A DNA stretch of 64,000 nucleotides. It comes from CAVTBT01 sp963733065. Lineage in GTDB: Bacteria; Actinomycetota; Thermoleophilia; Gaiellales; Gaiellaceae. Both the position numbers and the translations under genes were made by a program. This document shows, one piece after another, positions 1-8,768 of the stretch (position 1 is its first letter; the number at the start of each line of letters is the position of its first letter). Below the pieces are notes generated by a model. It made no database searches. It was not told where the DNA came from and saw only the letters and a program-made list of their open reading frames with translations. The stretch covers positions 620,001-684,000 of the forward strand of contig CAVTBT010000005.1 of the NCBI GenBank assembly GCA_963733065.1, in the 5' to 3' direction.

Positions 1-2133
1 CAGCAACTCCTCGTCCGCGGTCGCCGGCAGCGAGGCGACGACCCGCTCAGCCTCCTCGAGCACGCCCGCCATTGGCTCCTCGCCCATGTGCCCGCGGATG
101 AAGAGGGACACGAGCCGTGCGTGCGCCGCCGTCTCCTGTTCGCCGCGGGCGTCCGCCTCCTCCACCGACCGTTCGAGGAGCGCGCGGCCGCCCTCCACGT
201 CCCCCATGGCGTAGAGGGCCTCGCCGAGCGCGGGAAGCAGCCGCACATGAGCCACGTCGTCGGGCTCGAGCAGGTTCGTCGCCCGTCTGAGCAGGTTGGC
301 GGCGGCGTGGAGGTCGGTGCGCTGGAGGGCGCGCGTACCGGCGCCCCCGAGGTGTGCCGACGCTCGTCGTGCGAGTGCCGGCGCCGGCCGGCCGAGCTCC
401 GCCCGGTACCGCGCCGCCTGCTCGAGGTGGTAGCCGAGGATCTCCTCGAGCTCGACGAGCTCGGCGCCGCGCTCGCCGATCCAGTCGGCGAAGCGCTCGT
501 GCAGATCGGCGCGCGTCGACTTCGGCAGTGCCTCGTACGCCGCGTCCCGGATGAGGAGATGCCGGAAGCGGAACGCGTCGTCGTCCGAGAGCACGGCCGG
601 AGTTGGCCGCACCAGCTCCTTGCGGACGAGGCTCAGCAAGTGAGTCGCGACACCGCCGCCGTTAGCCGCGAGCGCCTCGACGGCGCCGCGGTGGAAGACC
701 TGGCCCTCGACCGCGCCTCGCTCGAGCGCGTCTCGCTCCGAACTGGGGAGCTGGTCGATGCGGGCGGCCAGCAGCGCCTGGATCGTGAGCGGCACGTCGA
801 TCGGCCCGGCGTCCTGCTCCCCGACCATCGCGAGCATCTCCTCGACGAAGAGCGGATTCCCCTCCGCCGCCGCGAGGATGCGCTCGCGCAACTCGGTGTC
901 GAGATCGCTCCCGCCGAGCAGGTCGTCGATCAGCTCTGCGGTCTCGGGCGGGCCCAGGGGCTCGAGCAGCACCGTCGTCGCATTGAGCTTGCCGCCGCTC
1001 CAGCCAGGGCGGCGGTCGAGCAGCTCCGGTCTCGCCAGGCAGAGCAGCAGGATGGGCGCGTCACGGCTCAGGTCGGCCACGTACTCGACGAGGTCGAGGA
1101 ACGCGGGCTCTCCCCAGTGGACGTCGTCGAGCAGGACGACGATCGGCGCCTCGGACGCAACCGTCTCGAGCAGCTTGCGCACCCCCAGCGCGATCTCGTC
1201 GGTCGACGCCTCGCCCTGGCCCAGCAGGCCGGCCAGCCACGCGTCGTCCGGGATGCTGCGCCGGTCTCCGAGCTGCTTCACGATCTCCACGACAGGCCAG
1301 TACGTGATGCCCTCGCCGTACGACAGGCAGCGGCCGGTGACCACGGTGCCGTCGAGGTCGTGCAGGAACTCTCGCGCGAGCCGTGACTTGCCAACGCCGG
1401 CGGCGCCGAGGATCGTGAACAGCGCACAGGCTCGCTCGGATCGCACTCGCTCCCAGGCATCCGCGAGGAGCCGCGACTCCGCCGCCCGCCCCACGAGCCG
1501 CGCGTCGAAGCGCCGGGCACGCGCCTCGTCGCCCGTGATGGCGATCAGCCGGTACGCGGTCAGCGGCTCGGACTTGCCCTTGGCATCGATCGGCGGGACG
1601 AGCTCCGCATCCACGGCGTCACGCACGAGCAGGTACGTGTCTGCGCCGACGAGCACCTCGCCGGGCGCCGCCGCCTGCTCGAGCCGGGCCGCGACGTTGA
1701 CGGCGTCGCCGGTGATGAGGGTGTCGCCCGCGCCGGTGACGACCGGTCCCGTGTTGACGCCGATGCGGACGTCGATCTCGACGGCGTCGCGGAGCTCCAC
1801 GGCGGCGCGCATCGCGCGCAGCGCGTCGTCCTCGTGCACCTGCGGCACCCCGAAGACGGCCATCACCGCGTCGCCGATGAACTTCTCGACGGTGCCGCCG
1901 TGGCGCTCGATCGCCGCGCGGGCCGTATCGAAGTACCTCGCCATCACCGCCCGCGTTGCCTCGGGGTCGAGCCGTTCGGCGCGGGCCGTCGAGCCCATCA
2001 CGTCGCAGAAGAGGATCGTGACCGTCTTGCGCTGCTCGCTGCGAGGCTCGGCCGCGGCGAGCGCCGCGCCGCACGAGTCGCAGAAGCGCGCGCCGTCCCG
2101 GTTCCCGGCGCCGCAGGTCCCGCAGGGGATCAC
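1..2133 (-). CDS. Adenylate/guanylate cyclase domain protein with AAA ATPase and helical repeats (runs off left edge)
   Basis: A signalling or regulatory protein whose 3' end lies outside the window; 711 codons are present. The GTG start at 2133 begins with a zinc ribbon (Cys 4, 7, 18 and 21: CGTCG and FCDSCG). A class III nucleotide cyclase domain follows at about residues 37-200, with metal-binding Asp in LFCD (residue 44) and GDAVMAVFG, and IGVNTGPVV. Next is a STAND/AAA-type ATPase with Walker A GAAGVGKS near residue 245 and a Walker B-like IVVLLDD, then alpha-helical repeats to the edge. This order is that of the large actinobacterial cyclase-ATPase proteins. It lies 10 nt downstream of a small secreted-protein gene that is coupled to mmsA, so it may be co-transcribed with the catabolic cluster. 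The ligand is unknown. Confidence 0.85.
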   Translation of the reverse strand, partial: MIPCGTCGAGNRDGARFCDSCGAALAAAEPRSEQRKTVTILFCDVMGSTARAERLDPEATRAVMARYFDTARAAIERHGGTVEKFIGDAVMAVFGVPQVHEDDALRAMRAAVELRDAVEIDVRIGVNTGPVVTGAGDTLITGDAVNVAARLEQAAAPGEVLVGADTYLLVRDAVDAELVPPIDAKGKSEPLTAYRLIAITGDEARARRFDARLVGRAAESRLLADAWERVRSERACALFTILGAAGVGKSRLAREFLHDLDGTVVTGRCLSYGEGITYWPVVEIVKQLGDRRSIPDDAWLAGLLGQGEASTDEIALGVRKLLETVASEAPIVVLLDDVHWGEPAFLDLVEYVADLSRDAPILLLCLARPELLDRRPGWSGGKLNATTVLLEPLGPPETAELIDDLLGGSDLDTELRERILAAAEGNPLFVEEMLAMVGEQDAGPIDVPLTIQALLAARIDQLPSSERDALERGAVEGQVFHRGAVEALAANGGGVATHLLSLVRKELVRPTPAVLSDDDAFRFRHLLIRDAAYEALPKSTRADLHERFADWIGERGAELVELEEILGYHLEQAARYRAELGRPAPALARRASAHLGGAGTRALQRTDLHAAANLLRRATNLLEPDDVAHVRLLPALGEALYAMGDVEGGRALLERSVEEADARGEQETAAHARLVSLFIRGHMGEEPMAGVLEEAERVVASLPATADEELL

Positions 2134-2143
2134 GCGCGGGACG

Positions 2144-2689
2144 TTACTCGCAGGTGCCGGCGCCCAACGAGACTTCCCGGCTGTACGCGCGCCGGCCCTC
2201 GGCCTGCACGACCAGCGTGTAGCAGCCGCGCCTCGAGAACGCGAGGCCGCCGTTGAAGCCGGTCACGCGGCGGTAGCTGTTGCCGTTCCACATCGGCGTC
2301 CCCGGCGGGCACTGCTCGAAGCGCACCGCCGCAGTCTGCTGCCAGCCGCCCGGACCGCCCACGTACTCGAGCACGAGCTGATCGGCGTCCGCGGCGGCCA
2401 CGCGCACGGTCACCGGCGGCCCCCAGAGCACCTTGACGCCGGCCTTCACGAACAGCCGGCTGTCTCGTCTCCGATAGCCGGCTCGGGGCGAGCTCGCGAG
2501 CCGGAGCGACGTGAACGACACAGGCCCGACGACGACGTCCTTGGGCTCGGCGAACCGCAGCACGCCGCGGCTCGGCTCGGTTCGGGTGCTGCAGTCGCGG
2601 GTCGGCACCGGCTCCTGGCCGCCGGGCGCGGCGGCGGCCGCGGCCGCGAGCGCGCCGCCCGCAACCACGACCGCCGCCGCCGCTCTCAT
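2144..2689 (-). CDS. Secreted hypothetical protein
   Basis: A 181-residue protein of unknown function. It starts MRAAAAVVVAGGALAAAAAA, an Ala-rich signal peptide with a likely cleavage site before APGGQEP. The mature part has several Cys (CSTRTEP, FEQCPPGTP, RRGCYTLVV, terminal GTCE) that could form disulfides, and looks beta-rich. Its ATG overlaps the mmsA stop codon in ATGA, so translation is probably coupled to the dehydrogenase. I do not recognise the family; the compact Cys-bearing beta fold suggests an extracellular domain, but that is inference. Confidence 0.7.
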   Translation of the reverse strand: MRAAAAVVVAGGALAAAAAAAPGGQEPVPTRDCSTRTEPSRGVLRFAEPKDVVVGPVSFTSLRLASSPRAGYRRRDSRLFVKAGVKVLWGPPVTVRVAAADADQLVLEYVGGPGGWQQTAAVRFEQCPPGTPMWNGNSYRRVTGFNGGLAFSRRGCYTLVVQAEGRRAYSREVSLGAGTCE

Positions 2690-4221
2690 CTCGTCTGCGG
2701 GAAGCCCAGGTCGACCTTCGAGGTGGCCGGGTCCGGCCAGCGCGAAGTGACGACCTTGCCGCGTGTGTAGAAGTGGATCCCCTCGGGGCCGTAGATGTGC
2801 GAGTCGCCGAACAGCGACGACTTCCAACCGCCGAAGGAGTAGTAGGCGACCGGCACCGGGATCGGGACGTTGATCCCGACCATCCCCGCCTGCACGTCGA
2901 ACTGGAACTGGCGCGCCACGCCGCCGTCGCGGGTGAAGATCGCGGTGCCGTTGCCGTACGGGTTCTCGTTCACGAGCCGCACGGCCTCGTCGTACGTCTC
3001 GACGCGAGTGACGCCGAGCACCGGGCCGAAGATCTCGTCCCGGTAGGCGTCCATGTCCGGCGTGACGTCGTCGAGCAGCGAGACGCCGAGGAAGAAGCCG
3101 TCGCCCTCGGGCGCCGTCTCGCGGCCGTCGGCCACCACGGTCGCCCCTTGCTCGCGGGCGCCTTCGATGTAGGCCGCCACCTTGTCGCGGTGCTCTCCCG
3201 TGACGAGCGGCCCCATCTCCGAGGTGGGGTCGAGCCCGTCGCCGACCTTGATCTGCGGCAGCCGCGCCTTGATCGCGCCGACGAGATCGTCGGCGGCGTG
3301 CCCAACGGCGACGACCTGCGAGATCGCCATGCAGCGCTCGCCCGCCGAGCCGTATGCCGCTGACACCGCTGCGTCGGCCGCCATCTCGATGTCCGCGTCG
3401 GGCAGCACGACCATGTGGTTCTTCGCGCCGCCGAGCGCCTGCACGCGCTTGCCGTGCTTCGTCCCGGTCTCGTAGATGTACGAGGCGATCGGGGTCGACC
3501 CGACGAAGGAGACGGCCGCGACGTCCGGGTGCTCGAGCAGCGAGTCGACGGCGAGCTTGTCGCCGTGGACGACGTTGAAGACGCCGTCCGGGACGCCGGC
3601 CTCCTTCAGCAGCTCGGCCGTCCACAGCGAGGCCGACGGATCCTTCTCCGACGGCTTGAGCACGAACGTGTTCCCGCATGCGAGCGCGGGCGCCCACATC
3701 CACATGGGCACCATGGCGGGGAAGTTGAACGGCGTGATCCCGGCGACGACGCCGAGCGGCTGGCGGATCGAGTAGACGTCGATGCCGGTCGAGGCCTGCT
3801 CGGAGAAGTCGCCCTTGAGCAGCGTCGGGATGCCGCAGGCGAACTCGATCACCTCGAGCCCGCGCGTGACCTCGCCGAGGGCATCGGACAGCACCTTGCC
3901 GTGCTCGGCGGTCAGGATCCGGGCGACCTCCTCGCGACGGTCGTGGACGAGCTCGCGAATCCGGAACAGGAGCTCGGCGCGCTTCGCCAGCGAGACGGCG
4001 CGCCAGGCGGGGAACGCGGCCTTCGCGGCCTGCACGGCCGCGTCGACCTCCTCCACGGAGGCGAGGTCGACCTCGCCGGTCTGGCGTCCCAGCGCCGGGT
4101 TGTAGACGGGCCCGCTGCGGCCGGACGTGCCGGCCACGCGCTCGCCGCCGATCCAGTGGGTGATCCGGATGAGCTCTGCGCTCTGCTCCTGGCCCTCTGG
4201 TGCGGCAATGACGTCGGTCAT
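2686..4221 (-). CDS. mmsA: Methylmalonate-semialdehyde dehydrogenase (CoA-acylating)
   Basis: A 511-residue ALDH-superfamily enzyme that oxidises methylmalonate semialdehyde (and malonate semialdehyde) with NAD+ and CoA to propionyl-CoA or acetyl-CoA, in valine, beta-alanine or inositol catabolism. Catalytic Cys is in AGERCMAIS. The usual ALDH general-base Glu loop reads QALGGAKNHMVV, as expected for the CoA-acylating subfamily. FNVVHGD and FGGWKSSLFGD are present. I chose ATG 4221 because GAGGAGG lies just before it; an in-frame GTG at 4242 adds seven residues but has no ribosome site. It has its own -10-like TACGCT (4248-4253) and is separated from the upstream binding-protein gene by a strong hairpin. 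The aminotransferase at 8769 suggests that the semialdehyde comes from transamination. Confidence 0.93.
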   Translation of the reverse strand: MTDVIAAPEGQEQSAELIRITHWIGGERVAGTSGRSGPVYNPALGRQTGEVDLASVEEVDAAVQAAKAAFPAWRAVSLAKRAELLFRIRELVHDRREEVARILTAEHGKVLSDALGEVTRGLEVIEFACGIPTLLKGDFSEQASTGIDVYSIRQPLGVVAGITPFNFPAMVPMWMWAPALACGNTFVLKPSEKDPSASLWTAELLKEAGVPDGVFNVVHGDKLAVDSLLEHPDVAAVSFVGSTPIASYIYETGTKHGKRVQALGGAKNHMVVLPDADIEMAADAAVSAAYGSAGERCMAISQVVAVGHAADDLVGAIKARLPQIKVGDGLDPTSEMGPLVTGEHRDKVAAYIEGAREQGATVVADGRETAPEGDGFFLGVSLLDDVTPDMDAYRDEIFGPVLGVTRVETYDEAVRLVNENPYGNGTAIFTRDGGVARQFQFDVQAGMVGINVPIPVPVAYYSFGGWKSSLFGDSHIYGPEGIHFYTRGKVVTSRWPDPATSKVDLGFPQTR

Positions 4222-4247
4222 CGTTCCTCCTCGGGTGCTCACGAAGG

Positions 4248-4253
4248 AGCGTA
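4248..4253 (-). promoter_or_regulatory. Candidate -10 element upstream of mmsA
   Basis: Minus-strand TACGCT, the same hexamer found before many genes here. Its position implies a short leader of about 20 nt carrying the GAGGAGG ribosome site of mmsA. This would give mmsA a promoter separate from the transporter operon. Confidence 0.4.
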
Positions 4254-4273
4254 GCGCTCCGCGCTTCGGCGAT

Positions 4274-4313
4274 GAGCCGTGGGGGAGCCCCGGGAGGCTC
4301 CCCCACGTGGCTC
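4274..4313 (-). terminator. Strong hairpin after the binding-protein gene
   Basis: Arms GTGGGGGAGCC (4279-4289) and GGCTCCCCCAC (4296-4306) pair perfectly around a 6-nt loop. The outer GAGCC (4274-4278) and GGCTC (4309-4313) extend this to 16 pairs with a 2-nt bulge. It begins at the stop codon of the binding-protein gene. There is no T-tract, so it may terminate weakly or protect the 3' end of the binding-protein message. Confidence 0.65.
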
Positions 4314-5703
4314 AGAGCTTCCCGCGATTCCGCCAGCGCTGGTAGATGCCGCGGAACGAGCGGTCGTACACCCGCGCCGCCTCCTCCGGCGTGCGCTTCC
4401 CCTGCGCCACCTCCGCGAACATCTGCGGGATCAGGAACTTGTTGAAGATCTCGTCGATGGCCGCGTTGGTGTACCCGGGATGGCCCGGGTTGTTCGTGTA
4501 CTGCTCGGCGATCGTGCCGAGCACGCGGTACTTCCCGCTCGGCTTCGCCACCGGGTCCCGCGCGAGCCGGCGCGGGATGTTCGTCACCGCTTGCGGCCAG
4601 GACGGGAAGTTGTAGAACCTCGAGTTCTCGAAGGCCCCGATGTACTTGATCTCGAGGTCGGCGAGGAACTTCTTCGCCGTCTCCTTGTTGCGGGCGAAGC
4701 GCCAGATGACGTATGCGCCCATGACGTGCTCGAGGCCGACGCGACCGGCAGGTCCGGCCGGGATCGCGGCGAGATTGATCTTGCTCGCGAGGTCCGGGTT
4801 GACCTGCTCGGCCGTCCGGGTGATGGAGATGGCGTTCATCGCCAGCGAGAGCCGGCCGGCGACCATCGCCTGATTGTTCGACGACGCCGTCCAGGCGAAG
4901 ATCTCGTTCGACATCCCCTGGCGGTACAGCTCCCGGCCGAACTTCAGCACCTCGACCGTCTCCTTGCTGTTCAGGACGACGCGCTGCTCCTCGTTCTGGA
5001 TGTACGACCCGAAGCACATCATCATCGCCATCAGGGCCATGTTCGAGTCGATCTCGTTGGACATGCCGATGCCGATCGGGTTGCCCATCGCGCGCAGCCT
5101 CGGTGCTGCACGCAGCACGTTCTCCCAGGTCGTCGGCCGGATGCCGACCTCGCCCCACAGGTCGGTCCGCCAGTTGACGGGGTCGGGGACGTAGTTGTCC
5201 GAGAACGCGAAGTACTTCTTCGTCCGCGGGTTGTAAGTCGCCTTCTGGGCGAGAGGCTTCATCTTCCCGCGCCGCTTGTTGACCTCCTGGACGATCTCGT
5301 TGTGGTTGATGACCTGGTCCTCGTACTGCGCGGGAGGCGACAGGAAGAAGAAGATGTCGTGGCCGCTCTGGGCGGCGACCTCCGCGGCAGCTCGTGCCGG
5401 GATGTCGGCCTGGTTGATGTGGTCGACGATGACCTCGGTGTCGTTGGCCTCGCCCCAGCGCTTGACGTAGACGTTGTCGAACCAGCGGTCGTACGCAGGC
5501 ACGAAGTGGCTCCACTGGATGATGCGCAGTGTGCCCGCGAGCTGCTTCTTCGCGAACTTGGGCACGCCCGCGACCGAGGTCTTGGCGAACGTGCCACCGG
5601 CGGCGATCGCCGCGGCGCCGACGCCGGCGCGCCGGAGCAGCTCGCGTCGCGTCGTGGTCGCAGACACCTCCTCGGGGACGTGTCGGGCGGTCTCATCCGC
5701 CAT
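4312..5703 (-). CDS. ABC transporter substrate-binding protein, Tat-type signal
   Basis: A 463-residue extracellular solute-binding protein of the sugar/polyamine-like family 1 type. The N-terminus has a twin-arginine-like signal (TTRRELLRRAGVGAAAIAAGG, trimmed here to the core TRRELLRRAGVGAAA, residues about 18-32), so export is probably by Tat. The mature part opens LRIIQWSHFVPAYDRWF, a family-typical first strand. ATG 5703 has GGAGGAGGG a few bases before it. It is first-downstream of two permease genes on the same strand. The substrate cannot be read from the sequence; the neighbouring aminotransferase and semialdehyde dehydrogenase point to an amino or aminated compound rather than a plain sugar (inference). 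Confidence 0.88.
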   Translation of the reverse strand: MADETARHVPEEVSATTTRRELLRRAGVGAAAIAAGGTFAKTSVAGVPKFAKKQLAGTLRIIQWSHFVPAYDRWFDNVYVKRWGEANDTEVIVDHINQADIPARAAAEVAAQSGHDIFFFLSPPAQYEDQVINHNEIVQEVNKRRGKMKPLAQKATYNPRTKKYFAFSDNYVPDPVNWRTDLWGEVGIRPTTWENVLRAAPRLRAMGNPIGIGMSNEIDSNMALMAMMMCFGSYIQNEEQRVVLNSKETVEVLKFGRELYRQGMSNEIFAWTASSNNQAMVAGRLSLAMNAISITRTAEQVNPDLASKINLAAIPAGPAGRVGLEHVMGAYVIWRFARNKETAKKFLADLEIKYIGAFENSRFYNFPSWPQAVTNIPRRLARDPVAKPSGKYRVLGTIAEQYTNNPGHPGYTNAAIDEIFNKFLIPQMFAEVAQGKRTPEEAARVYDRSFRGIYQRWRNRGKL

Positions 5704-5733
5704 TGGCCCTCCTCCTTTCGTGGTGGTGGCGGG

Positions 5734-6573
5734 TCAACGAAATGCCCCTCCGGTGAACCCGGCGATGAAGCGGTCGAGGAATGCGTTGTAGAGGAGCGCC
5801 AGCGGGATGCTGGGGATCAGCGTCGCCGCCATGAGGGCACCCCAGAAGAACACGTCGCCGCGGATCAGCTCCGTGTAGATGCCGGTCGAGATGACCTTGT
5901 CGGACGACGTGGTGATGAACGCGAGCGCGTAGATGAACTCGTTGACGCAGAGGGAGAACGAGAAGATGACGACGGTGAGCAGCCCCGGGAGCGAGACCGG
6001 GAAGACGATGTGGATCAGCGTGCGGATGCGAGACGCGCCGTCCACGCGTGCGGCGTCCTCGAGCTCCGGCGGGATGGTCTTGAAGAAGCCCATCAGCAGC
6101 CAGGTCGAGAAGGGGATCGTGAAGGACGGGTAGACGAGGATCAGCGACTCGAGGTCGTCCTGGAGGTCGAGCTCGGCGATCAGGCGCGACAGCGGCAGGA
6201 ACAGCAGCGTCGGCGGCACGAGGTAGACCAGGAAGATGGCGACGCCGAGGCTCTGTCCCCAGCGCCCCGACAGGCGGGCGAGCGCGTAGCCGGCGGGCGC
6301 TGCGAAGATGAGCGTGATCACGACGACGACCGCGCCGACCAGCACCGTGTTCCAGAGCCAGTGCGCGTACTGCGTCTCCTCGAACAGGAAGCGCACGTTG
6401 TGCAGCGTGGGCGAACCGTCGTCGAAGCTGAACGGGACGTTCTTGACGTTGTAGAGATCCTGGTCGGTCTTGAGCGCCGTCCAGAGCATCCAGTAGAACG
6501 GGAACGCGAGCACGAGCGCCCACGGCGCGACGACGGCGTAGGCCACCACCGTGTCGCGGTGCCGCTTGAACAT
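5734..6573 (-). CDS. ABC transporter permease, MalG type
   Basis: A 279-residue integral membrane subunit with about six hydrophobic segments, beginning MFKRHRDTVVAYAVVAPWAL. The EAA loop that docks on the ATPase is LEDAARVDGASRIRTLIHIV. Length and order match MalG-like second permeases. The ATG shares a base with the stop of the upstream permease (TGATG), so the two are translationally coupled. It works with the binding protein (4312) and the divergent ATPase (7539). Confidence 0.92.
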   Translation of the reverse strand: MFKRHRDTVVAYAVVAPWALVLAFPFYWMLWTALKTDQDLYNVKNVPFSFDDGSPTLHNVRFLFEETQYAHWLWNTVLVGAVVVVITLIFAAPAGYALARLSGRWGQSLGVAIFLVYLVPPTLLFLPLSRLIAELDLQDDLESLILVYPSFTIPFSTWLLMGFFKTIPPELEDAARVDGASRIRTLIHIVFPVSLPGLLTVVIFSFSLCVNEFIYALAFITTSSDKVISTGIYTELIRGDVFFWGALMAATLIPSIPLALLYNAFLDRFIAGFTGGAFR

Positions 6574-7496
6574 CAGGTGACCTCCACGCGCCGCGCCACC
6601 AGCAGCATCAGCACCGTGACGACTGCCAGGATTGGCAGCAGGTAGAGCGCGATGGCCGCGCCGGCGCCGAGCTCACCGGACTGGATGCCGGTCGCGAACG
6701 CCCACATCGGCAGCATCTGCGTGCTGTTGAAGGGGCCGCCGCGCGTGAGGATGTAGACGACCGCCATGTCGGTCGCCGTGAAGACGATCCCGAAGAGGAC
6801 GGCGATGATCGCGATCGGCAGCTGCAGCGGCAGCGTCACGTGCCAGAGCTTCCGCAGTCCCGTGGCGCCGTCGACACGGGCGGCGTCGTCGACCTCTCGC
6901 GGGATCGACGCCAGCCCGGCGATCATGATCACGGTGGCGAACGGGATGAGCCGCCACGCGTGCACGGTCGTGATCGCGGCGAGCGCGAGGTTCGGGTCGC
7001 CGAGCCACTGCGGTGGGTTGAACTCGTCCACCAGGCGGAGGTGGATGAGCACCCAGTTCACGACCGAGAACAGCGAGTCGAAGATCCAGAGCCAGCCGAT
7101 CGTGCTGAGCGCGACCGGCGCCGCCCACGGCAGCAGGATCAGGAAGCGCAGGAACCACTTGCCGCGGAAGTCCTTGATCAGCTGGTGCGCGAGGAGCGCC
7201 GCCACGAGGACGACGATCAGGTTCGAGAGCACCGTGAAGACGACGGTGTTGCGGAGCGCGCGCCGGAAGTTCTCGTCGGCCCACTGGTCGACGAAGTTGT
7301 CCAGCCCGACGAACTCGCCGCTGAGCGAACCGGCCGTCGCGTCCGTGAGGCTGAGGTAGCCGGCCAGCACGAGCGGCGCGCCGACGAGCAGCATGATGAA
7401 CACCACCGCAGGCGCGATCAGCGCAGCCGCAAGAAACCGGCGCCGCTCGAGCAGCGCTTTCCGGCGACGTGGCGCGGGTTGTGCCAGCGCCTCCAT
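6573..7496 (-). CDS. ABC transporter permease, MalF type
   Basis: A 307-residue membrane subunit with a hydrophobic segment near residues 20-45 and five more after it. The EAA loop reads REVDDAARVDGATGLRKLW. It is the first gene of the minus-strand importer operon. Its ATG lies only 42 nt from the GTG of the divergent ATPase gene, so one short region must hold both promoters and any operator. Confidence 0.92.
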   Translation of the reverse strand: MEALAQPAPRRRKALLERRRFLAAALIAPAVVFIMLLVGAPLVLAGYLSLTDATAGSLSGEFVGLDNFVDQWADENFRRALRNTVVFTVLSNLIVVLVAALLAHQLIKDFRGKWFLRFLILLPWAAPVALSTIGWLWIFDSLFSVVNWVLIHLRLVDEFNPPQWLGDPNLALAAITTVHAWRLIPFATVIMIAGLASIPREVDDAARVDGATGLRKLWHVTLPLQLPIAIIAVLFGIVFTATDMAVVYILTRGGPFNSTQMLPMWAFATGIQSGELGAGAAIALYLLPILAVVTVLMLLVARRVEVT

Positions 7497-7538
7497 CTGG
7501 ATTCAAAATGTCCCGCGGCGGAGAGAGTCAAACGGCAC

Positions 7539-8735
7539 GTGGCCCAGATCGAGCTCGACCAGGTCGCGAAGGTGTACCCGGACGGGACACGGGCGGTCAC
7601 CGACCTCGATATGCAGGTGGCCGACGGCGAGCTCGTCGTCTTCGTCGGCCCGTCGGGGTGCGGCAAGACGTCCGCGCTACGGATGATCGCCGGACTCGAG
7701 GACATCAGCGAGGGCACCGTGTCGATCGGCGGCGAGGTCGTGAACGAGCTCTCGCCGAAGGATCGCGACGTCGCGATGATCTTTCAGAACTACGCGCTGT
7801 ACCCGCACATGTCGGCGTACGACAACATGGCGTTCGCGCTCAAGATGCGCGGGCTGGACCGGCAGGAGATCGCCCGGCGCGTCGACAACGCCGCACAGGT
7901 GCTGGGACTGGCGGATGTACTGAAGAAGCGCCCGCGCACGCTGTCGGGTGGCCAGCGCCAGCGCGTGGCCATGGGCCGCGCGATCGTGCGCGAGCCGGCC
8001 GCGTTCCTCATGGACGAGCCGCTCTCGAACCTCGACGCCAAGCTGCGCGTGCAGATGCGGGCCGAGATCGCTCGCCTCCAGCGCGACCTCGAGGTGACGA
8101 CGATCTACGTGACCCATGACCAGACCGAGGCGATGACGCTCGGCGACCGCGTGGCCGTGCTCCGCGACGGGCGCCTGCAGCAGTTCGACCGGCCGAAGGC
8201 GCTCTACGACCGGCCAGTGAACCTCTTCGTGGCGGAGTTCATCGGCTCTCCCGCGATGAATCTCGTCGGCGCCGACCTCGCGCGGTCGGACGGGCAGCTC
8301 TCCGCACAGCTCGGCGACCAGCGGCTCGTGCTCGACGAGCAGGTGCTCGCGGCGCGGCCGGGGCTCGCGCGGCACGAGGGCACGCGCGTGATCATGGGCA
8401 TCCGGCCCGAGGACATGGAGGACGCGAGCCTCGTGGACGGCGCGTCGCCGGAGCGCCGCATCACCGCTCGGGTGGACATCCGCGAGGACATGGGTGCCGA
8501 GGTCTTCGTGCACTTCGGCGTCGCCGCGCCTCCGGTGCGCGGCGAGGACATCCGCGCCGCCGTCGGCGAGGCGCTGGATGCGACGGAGGAACAGGCCCGA
8601 CGGCAGGGATCGCTGTTCGTCGCACGCGTCGATCGCGCCAGCTCCGCACGCGAAGGCGACAGCCTCGAGCTGGTCGTCGACACCCGCCGTTTGCACTTCT
8701 TCGAGATCTCGACCGGTGCGGCGATCTGGGACTAG
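7539..8735 (+). CDS. ABC transporter ATP-binding protein, UgpC/MsmK type
   Basis: A 398-residue ATPase that powers the importer. Walker A GPSGCGKT is at residues 37-44, Q-loop at FQNYALYPH, signature LSGGQRQR, Walker B FLMDEPLSNLD and H-loop VTHDQTEAM. The C-terminal third is a TOBE/MOP-like regulatory domain (VIMGIRPEDME). GTG 7539 is chosen because the conserved N-terminus (VAQIELDQVAKVYPDG) begins there and no ATG in frame lies closer; the upstream GGCGGAGAGAG is a weak ribosome site. It is divergent from the permeases, an unusual split of one importer over two strands. Confidence 0.92.
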   Translation: MAQIELDQVAKVYPDGTRAVTDLDMQVADGELVVFVGPSGCGKTSALRMIAGLEDISEGTVSIGGEVVNELSPKDRDVAMIFQNYALYPHMSAYDNMAFALKMRGLDRQEIARRVDNAAQVLGLADVLKKRPRTLSGGQRQRVAMGRAIVREPAAFLMDEPLSNLDAKLRVQMRAEIARLQRDLEVTTIYVTHDQTEAMTLGDRVAVLRDGRLQQFDRPKALYDRPVNLFVAEFIGSPAMNLVGADLARSDGQLSAQLGDQRLVLDEQVLAARPGLARHEGTRVIMGIRPEDMEDASLVDGASPERRITARVDIREDMGAEVFVHFGVAAPPVRGEDIRAAVGEALDATEEQARRQGSLFVARVDRASSAREGDSLELVVDTRRLHFFEISTGAAIWD

Positions 8736-8768
8736 GCTTCGCGCGTCGAGAGCGAAGGAGGGGCCGCC

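Noticed and set aside
88..1386. Long plus-strand frames across 88-2770
   Set aside because: They are antisense to the cyclase/ATPase gene, have shadow composition and no motif; the minus-strand reading has clear domains.
2144..5515. A 1,123-codon minus-strand open frame
   Set aside because: Its first two thirds are an Arg/Pro-rich antisense-like shadow of the binding-protein and dehydrogenase genes in another frame; only the last 181 codons form a real gene.
4279..6645. A 788-codon plus-strand frame opposite the ABC importer
   Set aside because: Repeated Arg-Asp-Glu-Val composition typical of the reverse strand of GC-rich genes; the minus strand codes for well-conserved transporter subunits.
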